The notes under the pieces: generated by a model
The model's input: only the letters and a program-made list of their open reading frames with translations
Told to the model about the DNA's origin: nothing
The model's database searches: none
Assembly (NCBI GenBank): GCA_030637025.1
Contig: DAOVVV010000057.1
Coordinates: forward strand, 1 to 8,611
DNA length: 8,611 bases
Source of the DNA: JAGLHV01 sp023143305 [NCBI: Clostridia bacterium]
GTDB lineage: Bacteria > CBDUZB01 > JAGLHV01
Direction of reading: 5' to 3'
Position numbers and translations under genes: made by a program
Part shown: positions 1 through 5,907 of the stretch, piece after piece
How positions within the stretch are numbered: the first letter of the stretch is position 1
How the letters are laid out: each line of letters begins with the position of its first letter

Positions 1-1482
1 ATGATGCTTAAAGATGAGGAATTGCTGAGAAAAATAATTACTTTAATCAGAGAAAAAAAGATTAATGCCGAACATGCTGTTAATGATGTTTTTGAAACAT
101 TTATAAATTTATATAATAAGAAACAACTGCATTTTAAAGAATTGGCCCAGGATTTTTTAAATTTAAAAGAACGGATATTAAGTTCTTTTAGTGGCCTTTC
201 CGGTCATTTTGAATGTCCGGTAGGAGAAAGGCATCGCATAATTGTAGCCGCACAAAAGTTAACTCCCTATATGGTTCTTAATATTCCCCGGGAGAATGTT
301 TTAGCTTTTATCACTAAAGAGGGAGGGTATACTACACATGCTATGATTTTGGCTCGTTCTCTGGGTATACCGGTTATATTTGATATAAATATAAGAGAGA
401 ATTTTCAGTGTATGGATAGAGTAATTGTGGATGGGTTTTCCGGTAAAGTAATAGTGTCTCCTGATAAACGCACGGAAAAATATTATTCCCAAAAGATAGA
501 AAAACTTAAAATCAGGGGGGAGTTTTGTGCCATAAAGAGTAAGATAGTTTCCAAAACCGCGAGTAACCTTAGAATCAAATTAAAATTGAATATAAGTACA
601 CCCGGGGAATTAGAAATGATTAAAGATTTTAATTATGATGGAATAGGACTGTTAAGAACAGAATTTCTTTTTCTGGAGCGGAATCATCCTCCTTCCCAGG
701 AAGAACAATTCAATATGTATAAATTAATTCTGCAAAAATCCGCAAATAAACCGGTAGTGGTAAGATTATTGGATATAGGGTCGGATAAATTACCGTTATT
801 TATTAATCTCCCTCAACAGATAAATCCTGATCTGGAAATAAAAGGAGCCAGGGCAGTAGAGAGTTTTTATGATTTGTATCTCACCCAGGTTAAAGCAATA
901 TTAAGAGCGGCAAAAGGGGGGGATTTAAAAATCCTTTATCCTATGATTGCTGATGAAAGTGATATTATAGTTTTTAAAAAACTGATTTCTCAGGCAAAAA
1001 AGGAATTAAGCAGGGAAAAGAGAGCCTTTAGTAAAAAAATAACAGATGGGATAATGATTGAAATCCCTTCAGCGGCTTTAAGAGCAGATGTTCTTTTGCC
1101 TATGGTGGATTTTGCCAATATTGGTTCCAATGATCTGCTTCAGTATACTCTGGCTGCTTTCAGGGGTAATGCTCTGGTAGAAAAAAGGTATCATATTTTG
1201 CATCCGTCATTAGTTAAATTGTTTGAAATTATCATCAAGGCGGGTAAAAAAGAAAAGAAAGAAATTTGTCTATGTGGGGAAATCAGTTCCTTTGAAGAAT
1301 TTTATCCGTTATTTTTGAAGTTGGGATTAAGAAGCTTTAGTGTGTCCGCAGCGAAGTTTCCACATATAAAATGTGAGATCTTGCATCTCAATACCTCCAA
1401 AAAAACAGACCTGTTACAAAAGGTTTATTCCAGTAAATCAAAATTCGAGTTAGATCGATTATTCCATAAAAACTTTTCCTAA
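1..1482 (+). CDS. ptsI: PTS Enzyme I (phosphoenolpyruvate-protein phosphotransferase), 5'-truncated
   Basis: Enzyme I takes phosphate from phosphoenolpyruvate onto a histidine and passes it to HPr, the first step of the cytoplasmic phosphotransferase relay. Numbering from base 1, the visible 493 residues hold the phosphohistidine loop GGYTTHAMILARSLGIP (His113), the GLLRTEF motif (Arg219), RLLDIGSDK (Arg255), GARAV (Arg284), IMIEIPSAA (Glu354), GSNDLLQYTLA (Asn377, Asp378), Arg388 and LCGE (Cys425). These match E. coli Enzyme I residues from memory, mostly at a constant offset of 77. About 77 N-terminal residues therefore lie before the window, and the ATG at base 1 is internal (it matches the family's 'MLLEDEEL' segment). 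Deviations: Phe387 replaces the Asp of the usual 'DRGN', the conserved GWRAIR motif reads GARAVE with altered flanks, and GGDK reads GSDK. The main catalytic residues remain, so activity is plausible. A paralogue in a regulatory PTS is an alternative to the sugar-uptake enzyme. No transporter or HPr gene is visible. Confidence 0.93.
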   Translation: MMLKDEELLRKIITLIREKKINAEHAVNDVFETFINLYNKKQLHFKELAQDFLNLKERILSSFSGLSGHFECPVGERHRIIVAAQKLTPYMVLNIPRENVLAFITKEGGYTTHAMILARSLGIPVIFDINIRENFQCMDRVIVDGFSGKVIVSPDKRTEKYYSQKIEKLKIRGEFCAIKSKIVSKTASNLRIKLKLNISTPGELEMIKDFNYDGIGLLRTEFLFLERNHPPSQEEQFNMYKLILQKSANKPVVVRLLDIGSDKLPLFINLPQQINPDLEIKGARAVESFYDLYLTQVKAILRAAKGGDLKILYPMIADESDIIVFKKLISQAKKELSREKRAFSKKITDGIMIEIPSAALRADVLLPMVDFANIGSNDLLQYTLAAFRGNALVEKRYHILHPSLVKLFEIIIKAGKKEKKEICLCGEISSFEEFYPLFLKLGLRSFSVSAAKFPHIKCEILHLNTSKKTDLLQKVYSSKSKFELDRLFHKNFS

Positions 1483-1513
1483 AAAATAAATAATATTTAT
1501 CTTTAGAACATAT

Positions 1514-1542
1514 TTGACAAAAAATTATTTAAGTGCTACATT
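1514..1542 (+). promoter_or_regulatory. Sigma70-type promoter for the propeller-protein gene
   Basis: A perfect -35 box TTGACA (1514-1519) is followed after 17 bases by TACATT (1537-1542), which matches 4 of 6 positions of TATAAT. An extended -10 TG sits at 1534-1535. Transcription would start near 1549, giving a leader of roughly 65 bases before ATG 1616. The position directly after the Enzyme I gene suggests the propeller gene is transcribed independently. It also explains the in-frame TTG at 1514 as part of the -35 box rather than a start codon. Confidence 0.6.
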
Positions 1543-1603
1543 TTTATCAAAGAAAGATTTTAATCACAAATTTCAAGAAAATGTCTTTCCTGAGAGGTGG
1601 AAC

Positions 1604-1608
1604 AAGGA
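1604..1608 (+). promoter_or_regulatory. Ribosome binding site deciding the start at 1616
   Basis: AAGGA lies 7 bases before ATG 1616. The upstream in-frame TTG at 1514 has no purine-rich site before it and would place about 34 extra residues ahead of the signal peptide, so the ATG is preferred. Confidence 0.75.
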
Positions 1609-1615
1609 TAATTTA

Positions 1616-3340
1616 ATGAAAAGAAAATATTTAAATTTTTGTAGAATGAGATTATTTTTTTTAGTTTATGTTGGGTTTATGTTTATTTTTAATGTTAAAG
1701 TTTGGGCGGGAACATTGATTCCTATTTCTTCTGCAGTTTATGATGGGGGTTTTAATGATTATGCGAGTGGAGTGACGAGAGACGGGAATAATAATATTAT
1801 CGTTACCGGACGAAGTCACAATGGACTAAATGATGATTATTTTACCATAAAATATGATAGCAATTTAGTGGTTATTACTTCGGCAACCTATAATGGTGGG
1901 AGTGATTATCGCGCACAGGGAGTGTCTATAGATAGTAATAACAATATTATTGTTGCTGGGTTTAGGTACAACGGAGTAAATAGTGATTATTTTACCATAA
2001 AATATGATAGTAATTTAGCGGTTATTTCTTCGGCAATCTATGATGGAGGGAGTAATGATTACGCATCTGGAATGTCGATAGATGGCAGCAATAACATTGT
2101 TGTTGCTGGTCATAGTAATAACGCAAATGATGATTATTTTATCATAAAATATGATAGCGATTTAGTGGTTATTTGTTCGGCAACCTATGATGGTGGAAAT
2201 GATGAGTCTGTTCATGGAGTGTCGATAGATGCTACTAATAACATTGTTGTTACTGGGCATAGTAACAACGGAGCAAATGATGATTATTTTACCATAAAAT
2301 ATGACAGCAATTTAGTGGTTATTTCTTCGGTAGCCTTTGATGGCGGGAATGATGATTATGCGCACGAAGTGGTTATAACTGCCAATAATAATATTATTGT
2401 TACTGGGTATAGTAACAACGGAGCAAATGATGATTATTTTACCATAAAATATGATAGCGATTTAGTGGTTATTTCTTCGGCAACCTATGATGGTGGGAGT
2501 ACTGATGCTGCACAGGGAGTGTCGATAGATGGCACTAATAACATTGTTGTTACTGGACAGAGTAACAACGGAGCAAATAATGATTATTTTACCATAAAAT
2601 ATAATAGTAATTTAGTGGTTATTTCTTCGGTAACCTATGATGGTGGGGATGTGGATTCTGCGTATGAACTGTTGGTAGATGGGAATAATAATATTATTGT
2701 TAGTGGATCTAGTTTTAATGGAACAGATGATGATTATTTTACCATAAAATATCTTGGCCCGCCTCAAATACTTTCTCTTTCGCCTTCTTTTGCTTCTTCC
2801 GGAGAAACATTAGATATTGTTGTTAGCGGTTTAAATTTTTATAACGGGGCTGATATTGTATTTAGTGAAACAGGAATAACCATAAATTCTATTGATTTTA
2901 TTAGTGCTACTCAATTGCGAGTCAATGTTACCCTTAATGATAATGTTTTTTCCGGAACCAGGGATATTACAGTAACTAATATTGATGAAGTAAATGGAAT
3001 GTTAGCAGGAGGATTTGAAATCAGAGAAAACATTGGTTATCAGGAGGAAGAAGAATCTTATTTCGTTAAGCTAAGTCCTAAGATAATTACTCCTAATGGG
3101 GATGGAATAAATGATGTAGCTAATTTTATTTTTACCAATCCGAATAATGAAATAGTAGAGGGAATAATATTTGATTTATCGGGCAGTGTGGTAAGGGATA
3201 ACTTACCATTAAGTAGTACTACATCTTTAACCTGGGATGGCCGGGATAATAGCGGGTGTGTTGTAAGCGGAAAAGTATATATTTATCAGATTAAAGTAGG
3301 TAGTAAAGTATTTAACGGGACGGTAGTTGTGGCGAAATAG
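1616..3340 (+). CDS. Secreted seven-bladed beta-propeller protein with IPT/TIG-like and FlgD-like C-terminal domains
   Basis: This is a 574-residue exported protein of unknown specific role, probably acting outside the inner membrane in adhesion, binding or surface structure. Residues 1-31 form a signal peptide: a basic KRK start, a hydrophobic core LFFLVYVGFMFIF, and a likely cleavage after VWA. Residues 37-379 are seven repeats of about 49-50 residues with the pattern ATYDGG...GVSIDG.NNIIVTG...DDYFTIKYDS, typical of SBBP-type propeller repeats. Seven copies would close one propeller. Residues ~380-470 (SLSPSFASSGETLDIVVSG) resemble an IPT/TIG immunoglobulin-like fold. Residues ~482-574 contain TPNGDGINDVANF and TSLTWDGRDNSG, ending in a YIYQI strand and GTVVVAK. 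This is the pattern of FlgD-Ig/CHU_C-type C-terminal domains, which often occur at the end of secreted proteins. The start is set by the AAGGA site; M11 is an alternative start within the signal peptide. Domain assignments come from recalled motifs. The export prediction is firm and the ligand is unknown. Confidence 0.9.
   Translation: MKRKYLNFCRMRLFFLVYVGFMFIFNVKVWAGTLIPISSAVYDGGFNDYASGVTRDGNNNIIVTGRSHNGLNDDYFTIKYDSNLVVITSATYNGGSDYRAQGVSIDSNNNIIVAGFRYNGVNSDYFTIKYDSNLAVISSAIYDGGSNDYASGMSIDGSNNIVVAGHSNNANDDYFIIKYDSDLVVICSATYDGGNDESVHGVSIDATNNIVVTGHSNNGANDDYFTIKYDSNLVVISSVAFDGGNDDYAHEVVITANNNIIVTGYSNNGANDDYFTIKYDSDLVVISSATYDGGSTDAAQGVSIDGTNNIVVTGQSNNGANNDYFTIKYNSNLVVISSVTYDGGDVDSAYELLVDGNNNIIVSGSSFNGTDDDYFTIKYLGPPQILSLSPSFASSGETLDIVVSGLNFYNGADIVFSETGITINSIDFISATQLRVNVTLNDNVFSGTRDITVTNIDEVNGMLAGGFEIRENIGYQEEEESYFVKLSPKIITPNGDGINDVANFIFTNPNNEIVEGIIFDLSGSVVRDNLPLSSTTSLTWDGRDNSGCVVSGKVYIYQIKVGSKVFNGTVVVAK
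1724..2752 (+). repeat. Seven tandem ~150-bp coding repeats (propeller blades)
   Basis: The core GATTATTTTACCATAAAATA begins at 1835, 1985, 2282, 2432, 2582 and 2732. A one-base variant (ATCAT for ACCAT) begins at 2132. The period is 150 bp throughout except 147 bp between the second and third units, where the third unit lacks one Gly codon (AACGCAAAT instead of AACGGAGCAAAT). Units 4-6 are the most alike, sharing AGTAACAACGGAGCAAAT and the following ~50 bases almost unchanged. The identity includes synonymous positions, so the array looks recently duplicated or homogenised by recombination. It is protein-coding throughout. Confidence 0.92.
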
Positions 3341-3346
3341 ATAAAA

Positions 3347-3378
3347 GGCAGGCAGAAAGGCATCAAGGCACAGAGGCA
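3347..3378. repeat. Degenerate GGCA-rich short tandem repeat
   Basis: GGCA occurs at 3347, 3351, 3359, 3367 and 3375. The last three are spaced 8 bases apart as AAGGCATC, AAGGCACA and GAGGCACA. The sequence lies just after the propeller stop codon and is outside any reading frame of note. Function is unknown; slippage-derived filler is the simplest explanation. Confidence 0.5.
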
Positions 3379-3434
3379 CAAAGTAAAAGAGAAAAGATAA
3401 AGAAATTTAGAGTTGAATTTTGAAGTTTGTCTGC

Positions 3435-3453
3435 CCGCCAGTCTGTAGGGTGG
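3435..3453 (+). other. Small G+C-rich hairpin, possible weak terminator
   Basis: CCGCC (3435-3439) can pair with GGTGG (3449-3453), with one G-U wobble and a 9-base loop. It is the only G+C-rich patch in this gap. It lacks a T run directly after it (AAAGTTTGAATTT), so it is a poor intrinsic terminator, and it could equally be a repeat remnant. Confidence 0.3.
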
Positions 3454-3607
3454 AAAGTTTGAATTTGGGAGTTTTCTTATTTGTGTTTATGACAATGTAT
3501 GAAGCGAACGAAGTTAGTATATGACTATTTGTGACAGAGTATTTATGAGTAAGGAGAATTATTACAGATGACAATAAAATATTTAACATTAGGGAACTTT
3601 TTTACTA

Positions 3608-3635
3608 TTGACTTTAAATTAGTTTGTGTTAATTT
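3608..3635 (+). promoter_or_regulatory. Candidate promoter for the TPR gene
   Basis: TTGACT (3608-3613, 5 of 6 with the -35 consensus) is followed after 16 bases by TAATTT (3630-3635), a weak -10 with an extended TG at 3627-3628. Transcription would start about 35 bases before the GTG start. The -10 match is only about 3 of 6 and the region is very A+T-rich, so this is tentative. Confidence 0.4.
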
Positions 3636-3664
3636 ATTTATAAAGAGAAAAATTGTTTTTTTAT

Positions 3665-3669
3665 AGGAG
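3665..3669 (+). promoter_or_regulatory. Ribosome binding site deciding the GTG start at 3677
   Basis: AGGAG lies 7 bases before GTG 3677. The longer in-frame alternative, TTG 3653, has no such site and would include this Shine-Dalgarno sequence inside the coding region. Confidence 0.75.
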
Positions 3670-3676
3670 AGAAAAA

Positions 3677-5560
3677 GTGTCTTCTAAAAAAACTAGTTTT
3701 TACGAATATTTTATTATAATGATGATAATTCTTGCCGTGTCCAGGTTTGTTCATAATAGGGCAGATTTAAAAAAGGATTTATATTCCGGCCGGCAAACGG
3801 ATCAATCTGAAAAAACAGTTAAGATTGATGCCGGTAGTGGCGGGACTTATTATGATATGGGGGTTATTTATGGAAAAAGTGATTTATATGAGCAGGCGAT
3901 AGAAGATTTTCAAGAGATAAAAAAACTTAAAGCAGTGCTCAAAACTAATCCTGATGATGTGGATGCTCATTATAATCTCGGGAGAATTTATACTAAGCGG
4001 AGCTTACAGGATAAGGCGATAAAAGAATATAAAGAAGTACTTAGAATACAGCCGGAACATATAAAAGCTAATTTAGGCCTTAAATTGGTGCCCAGTCGGA
4101 AAGATTCATCTAAAAAAGAAAAGAAGGTAATAATCGTAGATAAAAAGGGGACAAAGAAGAAAAAGAATAAAAAATATATTATAACTCTGGTGTTAGTTTT
4201 TGTAGGGATTACTTTTTTTATCTTAAAAAAATTTTTACATAAAAAAACAATAGAAGAATATAAAAAAATAATTAAACTTCATCCCCGGAATGCAACAGCT
4301 CATTGTGGCCTGGGTAAAATTTATATGGATAAAGATTGGGATGATCAAGCGATGGAAGAATTTAAAAAAGCAATTAAAATAAATCCTGATTGTGGTGATG
4401 CCCATGCTTGTCTTGGAGTTCTTTATTGCCAGAAGGGTTTATTCAAAAAGGTAATAAAAGAGTGTAAGGAATCACTCAGGATTGATCCGGACTATAATAT
4501 AAATGCCCATTTTGGTCTGGGAAGGGCTTATACGGAAGAAGAACTTTATAGTCAGGCAATAAAAGAATTTAAAGAAGTACTCAAAATTAATTCTAATGAA
4601 GCAGAAGCACATTATGGCCTTGGGCGAGCTTATATGATGGAAGAGCGTAATAATCAAGCGATGAAGGAATTTAAAGAGGCAATTAAAATTGAGCCGGATC
4701 ATGTGCTGGCACATACAGGCCTGGGGGCAGTTTATAAAATTAAAGGTTGGGATGATCAGGCAATAAATGAATTTAAGCAGGCAATCAACATAGAGACGGA
4801 TAATATAGATTTACATATTAGTTTGGGAAAGCTTTATATAGATAAGGGGTGGGATGCTCAGGCGATAGAGGAGTTCAAGGAGGTAATTAAAATTGAACCG
4901 AATAATGCAGATTTACATATTGACCTGGGAAATTTTTATAAAGATAAAGGTTGGGATGACCAGGCAATAAACGAATTCAAGGAAGCAACTAAAATTGATT
5001 CCGATGATGTGAGGACTCGTTTAATTCTGGGAGATTTTTATGCGGAGAAAGGGTTGCCTAAAGAGGCGATGGAAGAATATAAAGAAGTACGCAGGATACA
5101 ACCTCTTTATTTGGGGGAACATTATTTTCTCGGATTAGCTTATGATAGACAGGGCTTATTTGATCAAGCAATAAAAGAATTTAAGCAAGCAGCAATAATG
5201 GAGCCGGGAGTAATAGATATAAATCTTCATCTTGGATTGGTTTATATGAAAAAAGGGTCTGATAAAGAGGCAATAAAAGAATTTAGCAAAGCGATCAAAA
5301 TGGACTCTGACTGTGTGGGGGCCTATTTTAATCTTGGGTTTATTTATGTTAAGCAGTCTTTATATAATAAAGCGGTAAAAGAATTTAAAAAAGCAATTGA
5401 GATAGAGCCGGAAGTGGAACAGTTTCATTATGGTCTGGGGATGTCCTATCTTTATTTAGGTAAACGGTGGGAAGCACTTGAGGAATATAAAATATTGAAG
5501 GAATTAAACCAGGAAGCAGCGGATGCTTTTTTGAAAGAAATGCATATTATGACCAAATAA
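3677..5560 (+). CDS. Membrane-anchored TPR-repeat protein with two transmembrane segments
   Basis: This 627-residue protein starts at GTG 3677, chosen by its ribosome binding site. A first hydrophobic segment (about residues 8-25, around FIIMMIILAV) is followed at residues ~56-130 by two TPR units. A very basic linker (~133-166, with KKEKK and KKKKNKK) leads to a second membrane segment (167-183, YIITLVLVFVGITFFIL). Twelve consecutive 34-residue TPRs then fill residues ~206-614, with the classic pattern AHYGLGRAY...QAIKEFKEAIKIEPD, and a short tail follows. TPR superhelices bind peptides or partner proteins, so this is probably an inner-membrane scaffold or assembly factor. No enzymatic domain is present and the partner is unknown. 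By the positive-inside rule the basic linker is cytoplasmic, putting the twelve-TPR block in the periplasm and the two-TPR block in the cytoplasm. If the first segment is instead a signal anchor, the assignment changes. Neighbours encode exported proteins, which fits an envelope role. Confidence 0.88.
   Translation: MSSKKTSFYEYFIIMMIILAVSRFVHNRADLKKDLYSGRQTDQSEKTVKIDAGSGGTYYDMGVIYGKSDLYEQAIEDFQEIKKLKAVLKTNPDDVDAHYNLGRIYTKRSLQDKAIKEYKEVLRIQPEHIKANLGLKLVPSRKDSSKKEKKVIIVDKKGTKKKKNKKYIITLVLVFVGITFFILKKFLHKKTIEEYKKIIKLHPRNATAHCGLGKIYMDKDWDDQAMEEFKKAIKINPDCGDAHACLGVLYCQKGLFKKVIKECKESLRIDPDYNINAHFGLGRAYTEEELYSQAIKEFKEVLKINSNEAEAHYGLGRAYMMEERNNQAMKEFKEAIKIEPDHVLAHTGLGAVYKIKGWDDQAINEFKQAINIETDNIDLHISLGKLYIDKGWDAQAIEEFKEVIKIEPNNADLHIDLGNFYKDKGWDDQAINEFKEATKIDSDDVRTRLILGDFYAEKGLPKEAMEEYKEVRRIQPLYLGEHYFLGLAYDRQGLFDQAIKEFKQAAIMEPGVIDINLHLGLVYMKKGSDKEAIKEFSKAIKMDSDCVGAYFNLGFIYVKQSLYNKAVKEFKKAIEIEPEVEQFHYGLGMSYLYLGKRWEALEEYKILKELNQEAADAFLKEMHIMTK
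4292..5518 (+). repeat. Twelve tandem ~102-bp coding repeats (TPR array)
   Basis: Twelve TPR units of 34 codons follow one another, with one unit of 35 (unit 2). Some are close at the DNA level: GGTTGGGATGATCAGGCAAT at ~4745 recurs two units (204 bp) later at ~4949 with one change (GATGACCAG). Most other pairs have diverged at synonymous positions, so this array is older than the propeller repeats upstream, with perhaps one recent two-unit duplication. Confidence 0.8.
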
Positions 5561-5572
5561 TTTTTTATTATC

Positions 5573-5628
5573 CGGAAAAAAACTTTTCTTTAGTTTCTCC
5601 CTTCTTTTTTCCCGCAGAATAATTTTTG
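5573..5628 (+). terminator. Weak candidate terminator after the TPR gene
   Basis: CGGAAAAAA (5573-5581) can pair with TTTTTTCCCG (5605-5614) with one bulged C, across a loop of about 23 pyrimidine-rich bases. A short T run follows at 5624-5628. The stem is mostly A-T and the loop large, so it would be a poor terminator. It is listed because it is the only candidate between the two genes that precedes the next promoter. Confidence 0.25.
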
Positions 5629-5650
5629 ATATAACCGGTAAATTTTTTTA

Positions 5651-5680
5651 TTGCAAAAATCAGATTTAATTTGGTATGCT
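5651..5680 (+). promoter_or_regulatory. Promoter for the macroglobulin-like gene
   Basis: TTGCAA (5651-5656, 4 of 6 with the -35 consensus) is followed after 18 bases by TATGCT (5675-5680, 4 of 6 with the -10 consensus). An extended-promoter TG lies at 5672-5673. Transcription would start near 5687, about 220 bases before ATG 5908. Confidence 0.55.
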
Positions 5681-5728
5681 AAAAGAGAGTAGAGATAAGG
5701 GCATTAAATTAAAGTGTTAAAGAGTTTT

Positions 5729-5755
5729 GCGAAAGAACACATTGTGCTTGTTCGC
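5729..5755 (+). other. Imperfect hairpin in the leader
   Basis: GCGAA (5729-5733) pairs with TTCGC (5751-5755), and CAC (5738-5740) can pair with GTG (5744-5746) inside an internal loop. An alternative is GAACA (5735-5739) with TGTTC (5749-5753). The stem is moderate and there is no T run after it, so it is not a terminator. Confidence 0.35.
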
Positions 5756-5765
5756 TAGTATGTAA

Positions 5766-5787
5766 GGCGGGTCATTCCGCTATTTTT
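5766..5787 (+). terminator. Short hairpin plus T-rich tail, possible attenuator
   Basis: GCGG (5767-5770) pairs with CCGC (5777-5780) around a 6-base loop; G5766 and T5781 can add a wobble pair. The tail TATTTTT (5781-5787) follows immediately. The stem is short for an intrinsic terminator. Its place between a promoter and the gene would make it a leader attenuator if functional. Confidence 0.3.
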
Positions 5788-5793
5788 ATGTTG

Positions 5794-5855
5794 TAGTCGC
5801 AGGCTTTAGGTTGCGTTGTCATCGAATAAATTACGCAGGCTAAAGCCTGCGACTA
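5794..5855. repeat. Inverted pair of palindromic REP-like sequences
   Basis: The left arm TAGTCGCAGGCTTTAG (5794-5809) and right arm CTAAAGCCTGCGACTA (5840-5855) are exact reverse complements of 16 bases. After a G-G mismatch and a T-G wobble, pairing continues with TGCGT (5812-5816) and ACGCA (5833-5837), leaving a 16-base loop. The right copy is itself a compact palindrome, CGCAGGCT-AA-AGCCTGCG (5834-5851). The left copy shows the same palindrome decayed (AGGTTGCG instead of AGCCTGCG). Two inverted palindromic units in an intergenic region are the layout of a REP/BIME element or a small IS200/IS605-type derivative. No T run follows, so it is not an ordinary terminator. Other genomic copies cannot be seen from this window. 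Confidence 0.7.
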
Positions 5856-5895
5856 TCAAAAAACAAAACATTTTTGGCATTACTAAATAAATAAA

Positions 5896-5901
5896 AAGGA
5901 G
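5896..5901 (+). promoter_or_regulatory. Ribosome binding site of the macroglobulin gene
   Basis: AAGGAG lies 6 bases before ATG 5908, an ideal arrangement that fixes the start right before the signal peptide. Confidence 0.8.
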
Positions 5902-5907
5902 AAAAAG

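Larger units (their letters stand above)
3341..3676. other. Gene-free stretch between propeller and TPR genes
   Basis: These 336 bases contain no convincing gene. The left end (3347-3378) has five copies of GGCA in a purine-rich context, a degenerate short repeat. A small hairpin follows at 3435-3453. The middle has no visible signal. The right end holds a candidate promoter (3608-3635) and the ribosome binding site of the TPR gene. Two tiny open frames near 3545-3666 were judged chance. No clear intrinsic terminator follows the propeller gene. Confidence 0.6.
5561..5907. other. Gene-free stretch and leader of the macroglobulin gene
   Basis: These 347 bases have no credible gene. From left to right they hold a weak A/T hairpin with a pyrimidine-rich loop (5573-5614), a promoter with extended -10 (5651-5680), an imperfect hairpin (5729-5755), a short hairpin with a T-rich tail (5766-5787), a strong inverted palindrome pair (5794-5855) and the ribosome binding site (5896-5901). 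Transcription from the promoter would give an untranslated leader of about 220 bases, long for a bacterial gene. Confidence 0.65.

Noticed and set aside
301-492. Minus-strand open frame within the Enzyme I gene
   Set aside because: It lies opposite a clearly conserved coding region and has no ribosome binding site or recognisable domain.
1483-1513. A/T-only inverted repeat after the Enzyme I gene as a terminator
   Set aside because: The pairing ATAAAT/ATTTAT is too weak, and there is no G+C stem or T run.
1724-2752. Regular 150-bp repeats as a CRISPR-like array
   Set aside because: The units are in one open reading frame, encode propeller blades and have no unique spacers between short identical repeats.
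3407-3589. Minus-strand open frame of 60 codons in the gap after the propeller gene
   Set aside because: No recognisable motif, low-complexity A+T-driven composition and no convincing start signal; it overlaps the hairpin and repeat region.
3545-3666. Two tiny overlapping open frames (ATG 3545, 8 codons; ATG 3568, 32 codons) with an AAGGAG nearby
   Set aside because: The composition is ordinary A+T-rich sequence, the second runs through the candidate promoter and into the ribosome binding site of the TPR gene, and no recognisable peptide results.
3653-3676. TTG at 3653 as start of the TPR gene
   Set aside because: It would place the AGGAG ribosome binding site inside the gene; GTG 3677 is ideally spaced from it.
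4472-4714. Minus-strand open frame opposite the TPR gene
   Set aside because: It mirrors the regular TPR codon pattern, so its length comes from the repeats on the + strand.
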